DNA of 64,000 nucleotides from an uncultured Prevotellaceae bacterium (lineage in GTDB: Bacteria > Bacteroidota > Bacteroidia > Bacteroidales > Bacteroidaceae): the NCBI GenBank assembly GCA_900316475.1, contig ONDA01000018.1, positions 36,409-100,408 of the forward strand, in the 5' to 3' direction. Made by a program: the position numbers and the translations under genes. Positions 24,212-32,478 of this stretch are shown here, piece by piece. Position 1 is the first letter of the stretch; each line of letters starts with the position of its first letter. A model generated the notes under the pieces. It was not told the DNA's origin. It did no database searches and saw only the letters and a list, made by a program, of their open reading frames with translations.

Positions 24212-25144
24212 TCAAGCAATTTTCTTGCGATCGGCCAAAAACATGCCGAGGAGGATAAAGACGGTGCCTAACAGGAACCAGAGGGTAATCTGCTCGTTGA
24301 GTATCCACCAGGCAAAGACGATGGTGGTAAGAGGATTGAAATAGACCCAGTTGGTGGCGACAACGGTTCCTAACTGACGGATAACCCAGTTCCAAACGAG
24401 GAAACAGATCAGAGAGGCAATGATGCCAAGGAAAAAGATGTTGAAAAGGATTGAGAAATTGAAGGTTTGGAAAACAGAAGGATCTGCCTCTTCTGGTCTT
24501 AGAAGATAATAGGGAATCATCGTGAGAAGACCGTAAAAGAATACCTTACGCGTAATGAATACCGTTGAATACCGCTCAAGGGCGGGTTTCATTAAGATGC
24601 TGTAGACAGCCCAGCAGAGACAGGCGCCGAAAGCCAGCATGTCGCCAAGCGGCGACAGATGGAGCACGATGCGCCCGTTGAGCACGACAACAGCCATGCC
24701 CAGAAAGGCCAGCAGCGACCCGACTACCTGCACGCGCGAGACTGGCTCACTTTGGCGATAGAACAGAGCTATCAGCAACATGGCAAACAGGGGACAGGAG
24801 CAGACAATCAGCGACGTGTTAGTGGCGGTGGTGTAGAGCATCGCCGCATTCTCAGCCAAGAAATAGACGGAGCCGCCCGTGATGCCGAGTGTCACCATCA
24901 GCAGTTCATCCTTCAATGACGAGCAGAAGAGACGGAACGAAGAAGAGTGCATCAGCACATCCCAACACGCCAGCAGGAAGTAGGCTATGATGAAACGAAG
25001 TGTAAAGATTTGGGCAGGCGTCAGACCTGCCTGAAGCAGCATCTTTGTGAACACGAAAGTGCTGCCCCAAATAGCTACCACGACAAACGCCACAAGGTGA
25101 TATTTCAGTCTATGTATTAGTTCCACGGCGGCAAAATTACACAT
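24212..25144 (-). CDS. EamA/DMT-family exporter
   Basis: About 310 residues with ten hydrophobic segments in two EamA repeats (FVVVAIWGSTFVFTKMLLQA; later SLICFLVWNWVIRQLGTVVA and ILNEQITLWFLLGTVFILLG). This inner-membrane family exports metabolites or amino acids; the substrate cannot be read from sequence. The start is uncertain. A TTG-N20-TAATTTTG promoter (plus 25132-25162) overlaps the first codons, so translation may instead begin at the GTG near 25126. Next to the aromatic amino acid operon, but with its own promoter and beyond a terminator. Confidence 0.85.
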   Translation of the reverse strand: MCNFAAVELIHRLKYHLVAFVVVAIWGSTFVFTKMLLQAGLTPAQIFTLRFIIAYFLLACWDVLMHSSSFRLFCSSLKDELLMVTLGITGGSVYFLAENAAMLYTTATNTSLIVCSCPLFAMLLIALFYRQSEPVSRVQVVGSLLAFLGMAVVVLNGRIVLHLSPLGDMLAFGACLCWAVYSILMKPALERYSTVFITRKVFFYGLLTMIPYYLLRPEEADPSVFQTFNFSILFNIFFLGIIASLICFLVWNWVIRQLGTVVATNWVYFNPLTTIVFAWWILNEQITLWFLLGTVFILLGMFLADRKKIA

Positions 25145-25278
25145 TTTTTTCAAGAAGACCAACTCCTACGCGGTATTTAACGATTACTTAGTAATATGCA
25201 AAAGAAAATAACGACCAAGGTCGAGCGGAGTCTTAGCTGCAAGGGGTGGCTATCTGACATTCCATGAAGCAGGCTAAA

Positions 25279-25312
25279 GAAAAAGGCAAGGACTCTGTCG
25301 GGAATCCTTGCC
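25279..25312 (-). terminator. Terminator of the aromatic amino acid operon
   Basis: A stem GGCAAGGAnT/AnTCCTTGCC (25285-25312) is followed on the minus strand by a T-rich run (plus A-run 25279-25284), 12 bases after the tyrA stop. Confidence 0.75.
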
Positions 25313-25323
25313 TGAGATGAAAC

Positions 25324-26118
25324 CTACTTCTTGATCTCAATGTCGCTCTTGACGTTGTTGCGAATCTTCGTCAGATATGCCTTCATGCCGGCGGCATCCT
25401 TGTTGTCGATGATTTCCAACAGTTCCTTCAGTTCGGTGCGAATCTGCGAGACCTGGTCGTGGGTGTAGGGGTTGAACAGGATTTCCTGCAGCAGGTAGTC
25501 GTCCTCGTTGAGCACGCCCTTGGCAATACGCATGTGGCGCTTGAAGGTGGTGCCCGGCGCGTCCTGATGCTTCATGACGGCGGCGAAGACGAAGGTCGAG
25601 ACGAAAGGAATAGACAACGAGTAGGCCACCGTGCGGTCGTGCTCGTCGAAGGTGTACTCATAGATGTTCAGTCCTAACTTCTGATAGAGGTCCTTGAAGA
25701 AGATGCGGCCCATGTAGTCGCCCTCGCTGATGATGATGGCGTTCTCCTCGGAGAGCTGCTGCAGGTTGGCGAAGGTGGGGCCGAACATCGGGTGCGTAGA
25801 GACGTAACGCATTCCCGTCTGTTCGTAGAACTCCTTCAGGTCGGTCTTCACCGAGGCGATGTCGCTGATGATGCACTCCTTCGGAAGGTACGGGAGTACC
25901 TCCTTGAAGACGGGGATGGTGTACTTCAGCGTGACGGCGTTGATGAGCAGTTCAGGTTTGAAGTCCTGTATCTCCTCGTAGGTCGTAAAACGCTGACAGT
26001 TATAGGTGAACCGCATGCGCTTCGGGTCGCGCTCGAAGACGGCTACCTCGTGGTCGAAACTCAGCAGGTCGATGAAGAAGCTTCCCATCTTGCCTGCGCC
26101 CATGACTAATATTTTCAT
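25324..26118 (-). CDS. tyrA: Prephenate dehydrogenase
   Basis: 264 residues. The NAD-binding Rossmann start MKILVMGAGKMGSFFIDLLS is followed by the family's catalytic stretch (SDIASVKTDLKEFYE, MRYVSTHPMFGPTFANLQQL, with the His of STHPMFGP). The helical dimerisation domain ends the protein. It converts prephenate to 4-hydroxyphenylpyruvate for tyrosine. It is the last gene of a four-gene operon, one base after the DAHP synthase-chorismate mutase stop, and a terminator follows. No ACT domain is seen, so control probably lies with the leader of the operon and the other enzymes. Confidence 0.92.
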   Translation of the reverse strand: MKILVMGAGKMGSFFIDLLSFDHEVAVFERDPKRMRFTYNCQRFTTYEEIQDFKPELLINAVTLKYTIPVFKEVLPYLPKECIISDIASVKTDLKEFYEQTGMRYVSTHPMFGPTFANLQQLSEENAIIISEGDYMGRIFFKDLYQKLGLNIYEYTFDEHDRTVAYSLSIPFVSTFVFAAVMKHQDAPGTTFKRHMRIAKGVLNEDDYLLQEILFNPYTHDQVSQIRTELKELLEIIDNKDAAGMKAYLTKIRNNVKSDIEIKK

Positions 26119-26119
26119 A

Positions 26120-27184
26120 TTACTTATTGATGATTTCTATCTGCTGACGCACGCTCTCCTCGTGGATGCTCTCGAAGACCTTGGCAACGAACTCGGGTGA
26201 CATACCCGTGAGCGAGCCCTGCACGCCACGCTTCTCCAGAATCTCGTTGTAGCGCGATGCCTGCAACACGGTCATATTATGTTCCTTCTTATAATAGCCA
26301 ATCTCGCGGCAGACGCTCATACGCTTTGCCAGCAGTTCCATCAGCTGGTTGTCGAGTTCGTCAATCTGTTTACGCAGCTGGGTGATGCCTTCTGTAGACA
26401 CATGTTCATCGCGGATGATAAGGAGTCCGAGGATATAGTCGAGCACGTCGGGTGTCACCTGCTGTTTGGCGTCGCTCCATGCCTTGTCGGGTTCGCAGTG
26501 GCTCTCTACTATCAGACCATCGAAGCCCAGGTCCATGGCCTGCTGACAGAGCGGTGCTATGAGTTCACGCCGGCCGCCGATGTGCGAGGGGTCGCAGATG
26601 ATGGGCAGTTCGGGTATGCGACGGTGCAGTTCGATGGGAATCTGCCACATCGGTGCATTACGGTAGATTTTCTGCTCGAAGCTGGAAAAGCCTCGGTGGA
26701 TGGCTCCTAAGCGCTTGATGCCCGCCTGGTTCAGACGCTCCATAGCGCCTATCCACAACTCCAGGTCGGGGTTGACGGGGTTTTTCACGAAGACGGGAAT
26801 GTCGACGCCCTTCAGTGCGTCGGCCAGTGCCTGCATGGCAAAGGGGTTAGCCGTGGTGCGGGCACCAATCCACAGGATGTCCATGCCGTACTTCAGTGCC
26901 AATTCCACGTGCTCGGGTGTAGCCACCTCGGTGGAGATGAGCATGTGAGTCTCGTCCTTCACCCGCTTCATCCAGGGCAGTGCTTTTTCGCCGTGGCCTT
27001 CGAAGCCACCAGGTTTGGTACGGGGTTTCCACACGCCGGCGCGGAAGTTATGACAGCCTTTCATGGCCAGCTGTCGGGCGGTATTCATCACTTGCTCCTC
27101 AGTCTCTGCCGAACAGGGTCCGGCAATGACGAACGGGCGTTCGTTGTCACTCGGTAAATTCAATGGCTGTAAGTCTAATTCCAT
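26120..27184 (-). CDS. Bifunctional DAHP synthase / chorismate mutase
   Basis: 354 residues. Residues 1-255 are the class I-beta DAHP synthase barrel (FVIAGPCSAETEEQVMNTAR, RAGVWKPRTKPGGFEG, LWIGARTTANPFAMQALADA, PIICDPSHIGGRRELI). Residues about 265-354 are an AroQ-type chorismate mutase (LRKQIDELDNQLMELLAKRM, SVCREIGYYKKEHN). It joins the first shikimate step to the branch toward prephenate in the cytoplasm. Third gene of the pheA-tyrA operon. The gap before it is filled by a palindromic repeat. Confidence 0.93.
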   Translation of the reverse strand: MELDLQPLNLPSDNERPFVIAGPCSAETEEQVMNTARQLAMKGCHNFRAGVWKPRTKPGGFEGHGEKALPWMKRVKDETHMLISTEVATPEHVELALKYGMDILWIGARTTANPFAMQALADALKGVDIPVFVKNPVNPDLELWIGAMERLNQAGIKRLGAIHRGFSSFEQKIYRNAPMWQIPIELHRRIPELPIICDPSHIGGRRELIAPLCQQAMDLGFDGLIVESHCEPDKAWSDAKQQVTPDVLDYILGLLIIRDEHVSTEGITQLRKQIDELDNQLMELLAKRMSVCREIGYYKKEHNMTVLQASRYNEILEKRGVQGSLTGMSPEFVAKVFESIHEESVRQQIEIINK

Positions 27185-27190
27185 AAGGAC

Positions 27191-27328
27191 TCTCCCCCGC
27201 CCCCTCCCTGTGAGGGAGGGGAGTAGAATGCTTGTCGGGGGTATTCTACTGATATTGTTTATTTATTTATGATTTTTCTGCCGTAAGAAGTTACCACTCC
27301 CTTCCTCACAGGGAGGGCGGGAGAAGGG
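27191..27328. repeat. Palindromic extragenic repeat inside the aromatic operon
   Basis: Three nested inverted pairs: CCCCTCCC/GGGAGGGG (27201-27221), AGTAGAAT/ATTCTACT (27222-27250), and outer C-rich (27191-27209) against G-rich (27311-27328) arms. The right arm supplies the last codons of the aminotransferase (LLPPSL). It resembles REP/BIME elements and could form a large hairpin in the operon mRNA. Confidence 0.75.
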
Positions 27329-28505
27329 TCTTCTTTATCCGTTCTAATGCTTCTTGGATTTTCTCTTCCTTTGCACACAGCGAGATGCGGATGTAGCGCT
27401 CGCCATTGCGGCCAAAGATGAAGCCTGGTGTGATGAAGACACGAGCCTCGTGGAGCACGCGCTCCGTCAAATCCTCCACATTCTTGATGCTGTCAGGGAT
27501 ACGTCCCCAGAGGAACATACCCACTTGTTGCGGGTCGTAGGTACAGCCCAGCACGTCCATGATCTGCTCGGCGTACTGTCGGCGGCGGGCGTAGGTGTCG
27601 ACGTTGAACTGCTGATGCCAGGCCTCGTCGTTCCTATAGGCTTCGGCAGCCGCGAGCTGTATGCCACGGAACGTGCCGCTTTCGATGTTCGACTGCACCT
27701 TCAGAATCCACTGTATGAACTGCGGGTTCGAGGCACAGAGGCCGACACGCCAGCCGGGCATGTTGTGACTCTTCGACATGGAGTTCAGTTCTATACAGCA
27801 CTCCTTGGCACCGGGCACCTGAAGGATGCTCATCGGCCGTTCTCTGTTGAGGATGAAGCTGTAGGGGTTGTCGTTGACGATGACCAGCCCATGCTTCAAG
27901 GCAAACTGCACCAGCTGCTCGTAGGTTTCCATACGGGCGGGAGCCCCGGTGGGCATGTGCGGATAGTTGACCCAAAGGAGGCGGCACGGCTTTGAAGCAT
28001 GCTTCACTATCTGCTCAAGTTGACCGAAGTCAGGCTGCCAGCCGTTATGTTCCTCCAAGTCGTAGGTCACCGGCACAGCTCCGAGGATCTTGTTCAGCGA
28101 GGTGTACGTAGGATAGCCCGGGTCAGGTACCAGCACGTTGTCGCCAGGATTGACGAAGGCCAGCGTGACATGCAGGATGCCTTCTTTAGAGCCTATCAGC
28201 GGCAGTATCTCCGACTTTGGGTCGAGGTCTACGTCGTACCAGCGTTTGTAGAAGTCGGCCATGGCCTGACGCAGCTCTGGCGTTCCCTGTGTGGGCTGAT
28301 AGCCGTGAGCCGTCGGATTGTGAGCCACCTCGCAGAGTTTCTCTATCGTCTGCTCCGAAGGTGGCATATCAGGACTGCCGATAGCCAGGCTGATGATGTC
28401 CTTGCCCTCGGCATTGAGTTGAGCCACCTCCTTCAGTTTGCGGCTGAAATAGTATTCCTGTACCGATGAAAGTCTGTCGGCAGGTTCAATTCGTTTGCTT
28501 TCCAT
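27306..28505 (-). CDS. Class I aminotransferase (aromatic/aspartate type)
   Basis: 399 residues, fold type I PLP enzyme. It has the LSSVQEYYFSRKL start, DMPPSEQTIEKL, VPDPGYPTYTSLNKI, NYPHMPTGAPA, VIVNDNPYSFI and the PLP lysine in ELNSMSKSHNMPGWRVG. Placed between prephenate dehydratase and DAHP synthase, it probably transaminates phenylpyruvate and 4-hydroxyphenylpyruvate, although its relatives include LL-diaminopimelate aminotransferases. Its start overlaps the pheA end by 20 bases. The C-terminal residues come from the palindromic repeat that follows. Confidence 0.88.
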   Translation of the reverse strand: MESKRIEPADRLSSVQEYYFSRKLKEVAQLNAEGKDIISLAIGSPDMPPSEQTIEKLCEVAHNPTAHGYQPTQGTPELRQAMADFYKRWYDVDLDPKSEILPLIGSKEGILHVTLAFVNPGDNVLVPDPGYPTYTSLNKILGAVPVTYDLEEHNGWQPDFGQLEQIVKHASKPCRLLWVNYPHMPTGAPARMETYEQLVQFALKHGLVIVNDNPYSFILNRERPMSILQVPGAKECCIELNSMSKSHNMPGWRVGLCASNPQFIQWILKVQSNIESGTFRGIQLAAAEAYRNDEAWHQQFNVDTYARRRQYAEQIMDVLGCTYDPQQVGMFLWGRIPDSIKNVEDLTERVLHEARVFITPGFIFGRNGERYIRISLCAKEEKIQEALERIKKTLLPPSL

Positions 28506-29328
28506 CTTTGTATTCTCCTAAAATCTTTAAGTCTTTGGTCAGTGGGATAATGGCGTCTATCGACTGGCGGTAGCGCGTCAGGTCGTCGTACATCACGTCG
28601 ACATAGAAGAGGTACTCCCATTCGCGCCCGATGATGGGCAACGATTGGATCTTCGTCAGGTTGATGTGATAGAACGAGAGAATAGCCAGCACGTGAGCCA
28701 GACTACCCTGTTCGTGAGGCAGCGAGAAGACGATGCTCGCCTTGTCGGCCTTCGTCAGCGGGCGTAGCATATCAGCCTTGTTAGGATTCGACACCACGAG
28801 GAATCGGGTGAAGTTATGCTTATTGTCCTCGATGTGGTCTTCCAGCACCTTCAGGCCATAGAGCCGTGCGGCCTCAGCGTGGCAGATGGCCGCCCATCCA
28901 TGGCGCTGTCCCTCGCTGATCATCTTGGCCGAACCTGCCGTGTCCTCAGCCTCCACATTCTTCATTTGCGGGTGCTGGGCCAGGAATTGCCGGCACTGCA
29001 TGAGTGCCACGGGGTGAGAGTGTACCTCCTGGATGGTGTCCCAGTCATCGTCTGGCAGACAGCATATACTGTGAGTGATATGCAGTTTGTGCTCGCCGAC
29101 GATGGTGGTGCCCGAGTCGCGCAACAGTTCATAGTTATGCAACAACGAGCCCGCAATGGTGTTTTCTATCGCCAGCATTCCGATGGCCGTCGGGTCCTGC
29201 TTGATAGTAGCAAAAACCTCCTCGAACGTTGAGCAACAGACAAGCTGTATCTGCTCACCCTCGAAGTAGAGGTGGGCGGCAATGTCGTGGAACGACCCTA
29301 TCAGTCCCTGTATCGCTATTCTCTTCAT
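28486..29328 (-). CDS. pheA: Prephenate dehydratase
   Basis: 280 residues. Periplasmic-binding-like catalytic domain (AIQGLIGSFHDIAAHLYF, then GMLAIENTIAGSLLHNYELL with the conserved NT-AG, and NFTRFLVVSNP) followed by a C-terminal ACT domain (KASIVFSLPHEQGSLAHVLA, ESLP-like IQSLPIIGREWEYLFYVDV), which binds phenylalanine for feedback inhibition. It converts prephenate to phenylpyruvate. First structural gene of the operon; a Tyr/Phe leader peptide and a terminator hairpin precede it (29344-29484). Confidence 0.93.
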   Translation of the reverse strand: MKRIAIQGLIGSFHDIAAHLYFEGEQIQLVCCSTFEEVFATIKQDPTAIGMLAIENTIAGSLLHNYELLRDSGTTIVGEHKLHITHSICCLPDDDWDTIQEVHSHPVALMQCRQFLAQHPQMKNVEAEDTAGSAKMISEGQRHGWAAICHAEAARLYGLKVLEDHIEDNKHNFTRFLVVSNPNKADMLRPLTKADKASIVFSLPHEQGSLAHVLAILSFYHINLTKIQSLPIIGREWEYLFYVDVMYDDLTRYRQSIDAIIPLTKDLKILGEYKDGKQTN

Positions 29329-29343
29329 TTGCCTTCTTCAATT

Positions 29344-29429
29344 AAAAACCCCACTTTCACGTATGTGAAGCGGGGTTGGATTTTTTCTATTTCTTATCAT
29401 TGAACTTTATACGCAACGACCCGCTTCAC
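29344..29429 (-). promoter_or_regulatory. Attenuator: terminator and competing antiterminator before pheA
   Basis: On the minus strand AACCCCGCTTCAC (plus 29365-29377) pairs with GTGAAAGTGGGGTT (plus 29347-29360), and a T-run follows, giving an intrinsic terminator 16 bases before pheA. An upstream segment inside the leader peptide, GTGAAGCGGGT (plus 29419-29429), is complementary to the same 5' arm and can act as antiterminator. This is the layout of amino-acid attenuation: stalling on Tyr/Phe codons would favour read-through. Confidence 0.8.
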
Positions 29430-29484
29430 AATTGCTTGCAAAGTAAAAGTAATAGCCGTAAAAATAAGCGTTATGGTTCAACAT
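29407..29484 (-). CDS. Tyr/Phe-rich leader peptide of the aromatic operon
   Basis: A 25-codon frame starts 28 bases after a perfect promoter and reads MLNHNAYFYGYYFYF then ASNCEAGRCV. Eight of nine consecutive residues (YFY-YYFYF around one Gly) are Tyr or Phe, which is far from chance. Its last third overlaps the antiterminator arm. It is the expected sensor for an operon that makes both phenylalanine and tyrosine. Confidence 0.85.
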   Translation of the reverse strand: MLNHNAYFYGYYFYFASNCEAGRCV

Positions 29485-29512
29485 TTTGCCTACTATTTTA
29501 TTGATTCGTCTG

Positions 29513-29544
29513 CAAAAGTATAACTTTTTCCTGATTCTCGCAAA
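29513..29544 (-). promoter_or_regulatory. Promoter of the aromatic amino acid operon
   Basis: On the minus strand TTTG (plus CAAA 29541-29544), 20 bases, then TACTTTTG (plus CAAAAGTA 29513-29520). An exact consensus fit, placed directly before the leader peptide. Confidence 0.8.
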
Positions 29545-29608
29545 TATTTTGCAAGAAATTTTCCGTTTGTAGTGTATTTTTATCACAACGGCCTTACAGA
29601 AAAACGTT

Positions 29609-29637
29609 ACGGCCGCTCGTGAAAACGTAGCGGCCGT
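29609..29637 (-). terminator. Hairpin after the TPR gene, at the end of the polyene cluster
   Basis: A 9-bp GC-rich stem (ACGGCCGCT 29609-29617 with AGCGGCCGT 29629-29637) lies 10 bases past the TPR stop. The T-rich tail on the minus strand is short (AAAACG on plus), so it may be a partial terminator. Confidence 0.5.
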
Positions 29638-29646
29638 TCAGACTTG

Positions 29647-30525
29647 TTACAGTCCCAAGGGGTTGACAGCCGAATAGGCTTGCTTCACTCGCTGCTCTAT
29701 ACCCTCGGCAGAGTATTCGCCACTGACGTCGGCCATCTGCTGCGGATCAAGCTCCAGCACCGTCTGCATATCCTGCTCGGCACCGGCCTTGTCGCCCAAG
29801 TCCAGGCGTAGTCGACCACGTTCGCGAAAGGCGTCAATCTGGAAGGGGTTCACCTCTATCACCTTGTCGTAGACGCGGATGGCTTCCTGAGCCTGACCTT
29901 TCGCAGCCTCGACACGCGCTTTCAGCAGCAGCACATCCTCATGGTCGCCGACATGCTCCAACAGCCAGTCGGCATCAGTCTCGGCACTCGCCGCGTCACC
30001 CATCACGAGCAGCGTCTGTCCGCGCAGGAGGTAAGCCTCGGCATAGTCCTCCTTCAGACTGATGGCCTTAGTCAGCATGGCGATGGCACCGACGGGGTTC
30101 TGCTGTCCTTTCAGGGCCTCGGCATAAAGGAAGTAAGGTTCGGCGTTCTCAGGTTCCAGCGTCGTCGCCTGCTGGCAGACAGTCTCCATCGTCGCGTAGT
30201 CTTCCTGCATATAGGCCACCTGCGCCATCCGTATCTGTATCTGAGCATTCTCAGGTTCGGCATCGCCTAACGTCCTCAGTTCGTTCATGGCAGCATCGAG
30301 ATTGCCCTGCCGCAACAGCACCTGCGACAGGTAGTCGTGTACCTCCAAGTCGTCGTGTACCTTCAGAGCCTCCGTGAAACAGCGCACAGCATAGTCTGCC
30401 TGTCCCATCTTCATGGCCTTCACGCCATCATACTTCAGCAGATCGAACTTCTTAGCCTCCTGCTCTTGCTTCTCCTCCTCTGGCGACAACTGTCTGCCGC
30501 CGAATAACGTACTAAAGAATCCCAT
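29647..30525 (-). CDS. Tetratricopeptide repeat protein
   Basis: 292 residues from the ATG at 30525 (MGFFSTLFGGRQLSPEEEKQ). The frame continues upstream, but that part is arginine/serine junk overlapping the next gene. About six TPR units run from residue 40 to 270 (AVRCFTEALKVHDDLEVHDY, QIRMAQVAYMQEDYATMETV, AIRVYDKVIEVNPFQIDAF). There is no signal peptide, so it is a cytoplasmic scaffold or assembly factor of unknown partner. It is the last gene of the long minus-strand run and lies 7 bases after the acyltransferase stop. Confidence 0.85.
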   Translation of the reverse strand: MGFFSTLFGGRQLSPEEEKQEQEAKKFDLLKYDGVKAMKMGQADYAVRCFTEALKVHDDLEVHDYLSQVLLRQGNLDAAMNELRTLGDAEPENAQIQIRMAQVAYMQEDYATMETVCQQATTLEPENAEPYFLYAEALKGQQNPVGAIAMLTKAISLKEDYAEAYLLRGQTLLVMGDAASAETDADWLLEHVGDHEDVLLLKARVEAAKGQAQEAIRVYDKVIEVNPFQIDAFRERGRLRLDLGDKAGAEQDMQTVLELDPQQMADVSGEYSAEGIEQRVKQAYSAVNPLGL

Positions 30526-30532
30526 AATACTT

Positions 30533-31684
30533 TTAGTTTTGTTGCGTTGCTTTCTGCTGTGTCTCCACAGGGTTCGAGTAGATACCGAGGAAGATGTCGC
30601 GCAGGACGTCGGGCTCGGCAATGTCAAACTCCTGCAGTTTCTGCATGTGCTGCAGGAAGCGGCCGCGCTCCTCGGTGGTATAGCGGTCGGCATAGTGCTG
30701 CTGACCGTAGCGCAGGTCGTGAGCGATGTAGTTGTTAGGACGCAGACGGTAGGCGGCGTTGATACGGCTGTCCAGCAGATGCGCCACAGCCCGGTGATAG
30801 TCGCCGGTGGTCAGGCCGTCGAAGGGCAGCAAGTCCTGCTCGGTCACCTGGGGGCAGAACGAGAAATGGACGCGTCCCTTGGGTTGGGCAATGCCCGTGA
30901 GGATGCTGTTCAGGTCTTCGCCGGGCTTCTTGACATAGCGGCTGAAGCGCGACTCATACAGTTCGAGCGCCTTGAGCACGTCGCACGACTCCCACTCGTA
31001 GCTGACTGAGACGGGGATGATATGGAGTTCGGAGAGTGCCCGTATCTTGTCGTCGGGACAGCTCATGCAGAACATCTTGATGATACCCTGGTCGGTCTGG
31101 TCGCAACCATCCTTCGTGCGGCCATTGCGCTGGGCAATCCACAGGCTCTGGCCCTTCTGGGTGAGCACGTAGCGGATGTAGTCGCTCAGATGACGCGACG
31201 AGAGGTAGAAGTCGCGCATCGTACCGCCACGCTCTACGCGGAACATCTTGTTGCACTTACCGATGTCGATGACCAGCGGCGACGACATGAGGTTGGCACC
31301 GAAGGTTATCTCGGTGGTCTCATGACCGTTCTTGTAGAGGATGTACTGCAGCAGGCAGGCATCGAGCATGATGTCACGGTGGTTGCTGACGAAGAGATAC
31401 TTCTTCTGCGGGTCGAGCTGTTCCACGCCGTCGTAGGTGAACTCGGTGGTAGAACGCCGGATGACCTGCTCGTTGACACAACGCATGACTTCAAGCTGGA
31501 AGTCGCGGATGGTCTTGAACGAGAGCATCATCTGCCTGACGTCAGCAGGGTTGTGGCCGGGATAGACGTAGGTGCAGAGCAACCCAAAGAAGTTGCTATC
31601 GACAATGCGCTGCATCGCAGCGGGTATTTCTTCGTCGTAATAGGGACGAATATCGTCAAAGTTATTCATATTCCAATTCTTCAT
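30533..31684 (-). CDS. PlsB/PlsC-like glycerolipid acyltransferase
   Basis: 383 residues from the ATG at 31684; an ATG at 31669 (MNNFDDIRPYYDEEI) is equally possible. The acyltransferase HX4D motif is in KYLFVSNHRDIMLDACLLQY, followed by GANLMSSPLVIDIGKCNKMF and a SLWIAQRNGRTKDG segment in place of the FPEGT block. It looks like a soluble or peripheral enzyme using acyl-ACP or acyl-CoA. Sitting in the distal part of the polyene cluster run, it may attach the chain to a glycerolipid, but a housekeeping phospholipid role is also possible. Confidence 0.8.
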   Translation of the reverse strand: MKNWNMNNFDDIRPYYDEEIPAAMQRIVDSNFFGLLCTYVYPGHNPADVRQMMLSFKTIRDFQLEVMRCVNEQVIRRSTTEFTYDGVEQLDPQKKYLFVSNHRDIMLDACLLQYILYKNGHETTEITFGANLMSSPLVIDIGKCNKMFRVERGGTMRDFYLSSRHLSDYIRYVLTQKGQSLWIAQRNGRTKDGCDQTDQGIIKMFCMSCPDDKIRALSELHIIPVSVSYEWESCDVLKALELYESRFSRYVKKPGEDLNSILTGIAQPKGRVHFSFCPQVTEQDLLPFDGLTTGDYHRAVAHLLDSRINAAYRLRPNNYIAHDLRYGQQHYADRYTTEERGRFLQHMQKLQEFDIAEPDVLRDIFLGIYSNPVETQQKATQQN

Positions 31685-31689
31685 TTGTT

Positions 31690-32478
31690 TCAATCCTTCA
31701 ATTCTCTAAGCCATGCGAGGAACTCAGCAAACCAGTGCGACGCCTCCTCGGAGGTTTTGCTCCAGGTGGTGCCGAAACCATGCCCGCCCGTACGATACTG
31801 TATATAGCGGTGGCTGACGTGGTGGGCTGTCAAGGCAGAGTCCATCAGTTCCGAATTGCGGTAGTCGACGATAGGGTCATCGACGCAATTCATGAGGAAC
31901 ACCGGTGGCATGTCATCCGTCACATGCTTCTCCAATGAGAGGCTGTCGCGCAGCTGGCGGGAGTGTTTGCGCCACTCGCCGAGCAGTCCACGGCGCGAAC
32001 GCTTATGGACGCAGGGATGCGACATCGTGACCACGGGATAGCAGGGGGCGATGAAGTCGGGACGCAGTTCGCCACGCCCGAAGATGGCCGCCGAGAGCGA
32101 CAGATGGCCCCCGGCCGAGAAGCCCATGACACCCACACGGCGGTAGCCTTTCTGCCGCACCTGGCGCATGGCTTCCTGCACGTCGTTGAGGGGCATAGGG
32201 TGCTGATGACCGGGGATGACGAGTCGCGAGTGGGTGATAAAGGGCACCACCCCACCCGTACGGTAGCGCAGCACGTAGGCGGCAATACCGTTCTGGGTCA
32301 GTGAACGTGCCACGCTGTCGCCCTCCACCTCGTCGTCGAGCCAGAAGTAGCTGCCGCCAGGACAGACGATGATGGCCGTCTCAGAGGTCGTGCCAACCGG
32401 CAGGAACTCTTTGAGGTTAATGGCCTGCGCACCAACAGCCAACAACCAACAGCCAACAGCCAACAGCCAGTGTTTCAT
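31690..32478 (-). CDS. Secreted alpha/beta hydrolase (acetyl-esterase-like)
   Basis: 262 residues. The signal peptide MKHWLLAVGCWLLAVGAQA is coded by a CCAACAG heptamer array. The body is an esterase/lipase-fold hydrolase: TAIIVCPGGSYFWLDDEVEG (oxyanion HGG-like), nucleophile Ser in VGVMGFSAGGHLSLSAAIF, Asp in MNCVDDPIVDYRNSELMDSA and His in YRTGGHGFGTTWS. It resembles BD-FAE/acetylxylan-esterase enzymes; the natural substrate is unknown. It overlaps the 120-residue gene upstream by 4 bases. Confidence 0.85.
   Translation of the reverse strand: MKHWLLAVGCWLLAVGAQAINLKEFLPVGTTSETAIIVCPGGSYFWLDDEVEGDSVARSLTQNGIAAYVLRYRTGGVVPFITHSRLVIPGHQHPMPLNDVQEAMRQVRQKGYRRVGVMGFSAGGHLSLSAAIFGRGELRPDFIAPCYPVVTMSHPCVHKRSRRGLLGEWRKHSRQLRDSLSLEKHVTDDMPPVFLMNCVDDPIVDYRNSELMDSALTAHHVSHRYIQYRTGGHGFGTTWSKTSEEASHWFAEFLAWLRELKD
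32432..32466 (+). repeat. Heptanucleotide array CCAACAR x5 that forms a signal peptide
   Basis: Five tandem CCAACAG/CCAACAA units. On the coding strand they read LLAVGCWLLAVGA, the hydrophobic core of the hydrolase signal peptide. Confidence 0.9.

Noticed and set aside
25324-29328. Aromatic operon as part of the polyene cluster
   Set aside because: It has its own promoter, attenuator and terminator and the usual Bacteroidales gene order; it can supply precursors but need not belong to the cluster.
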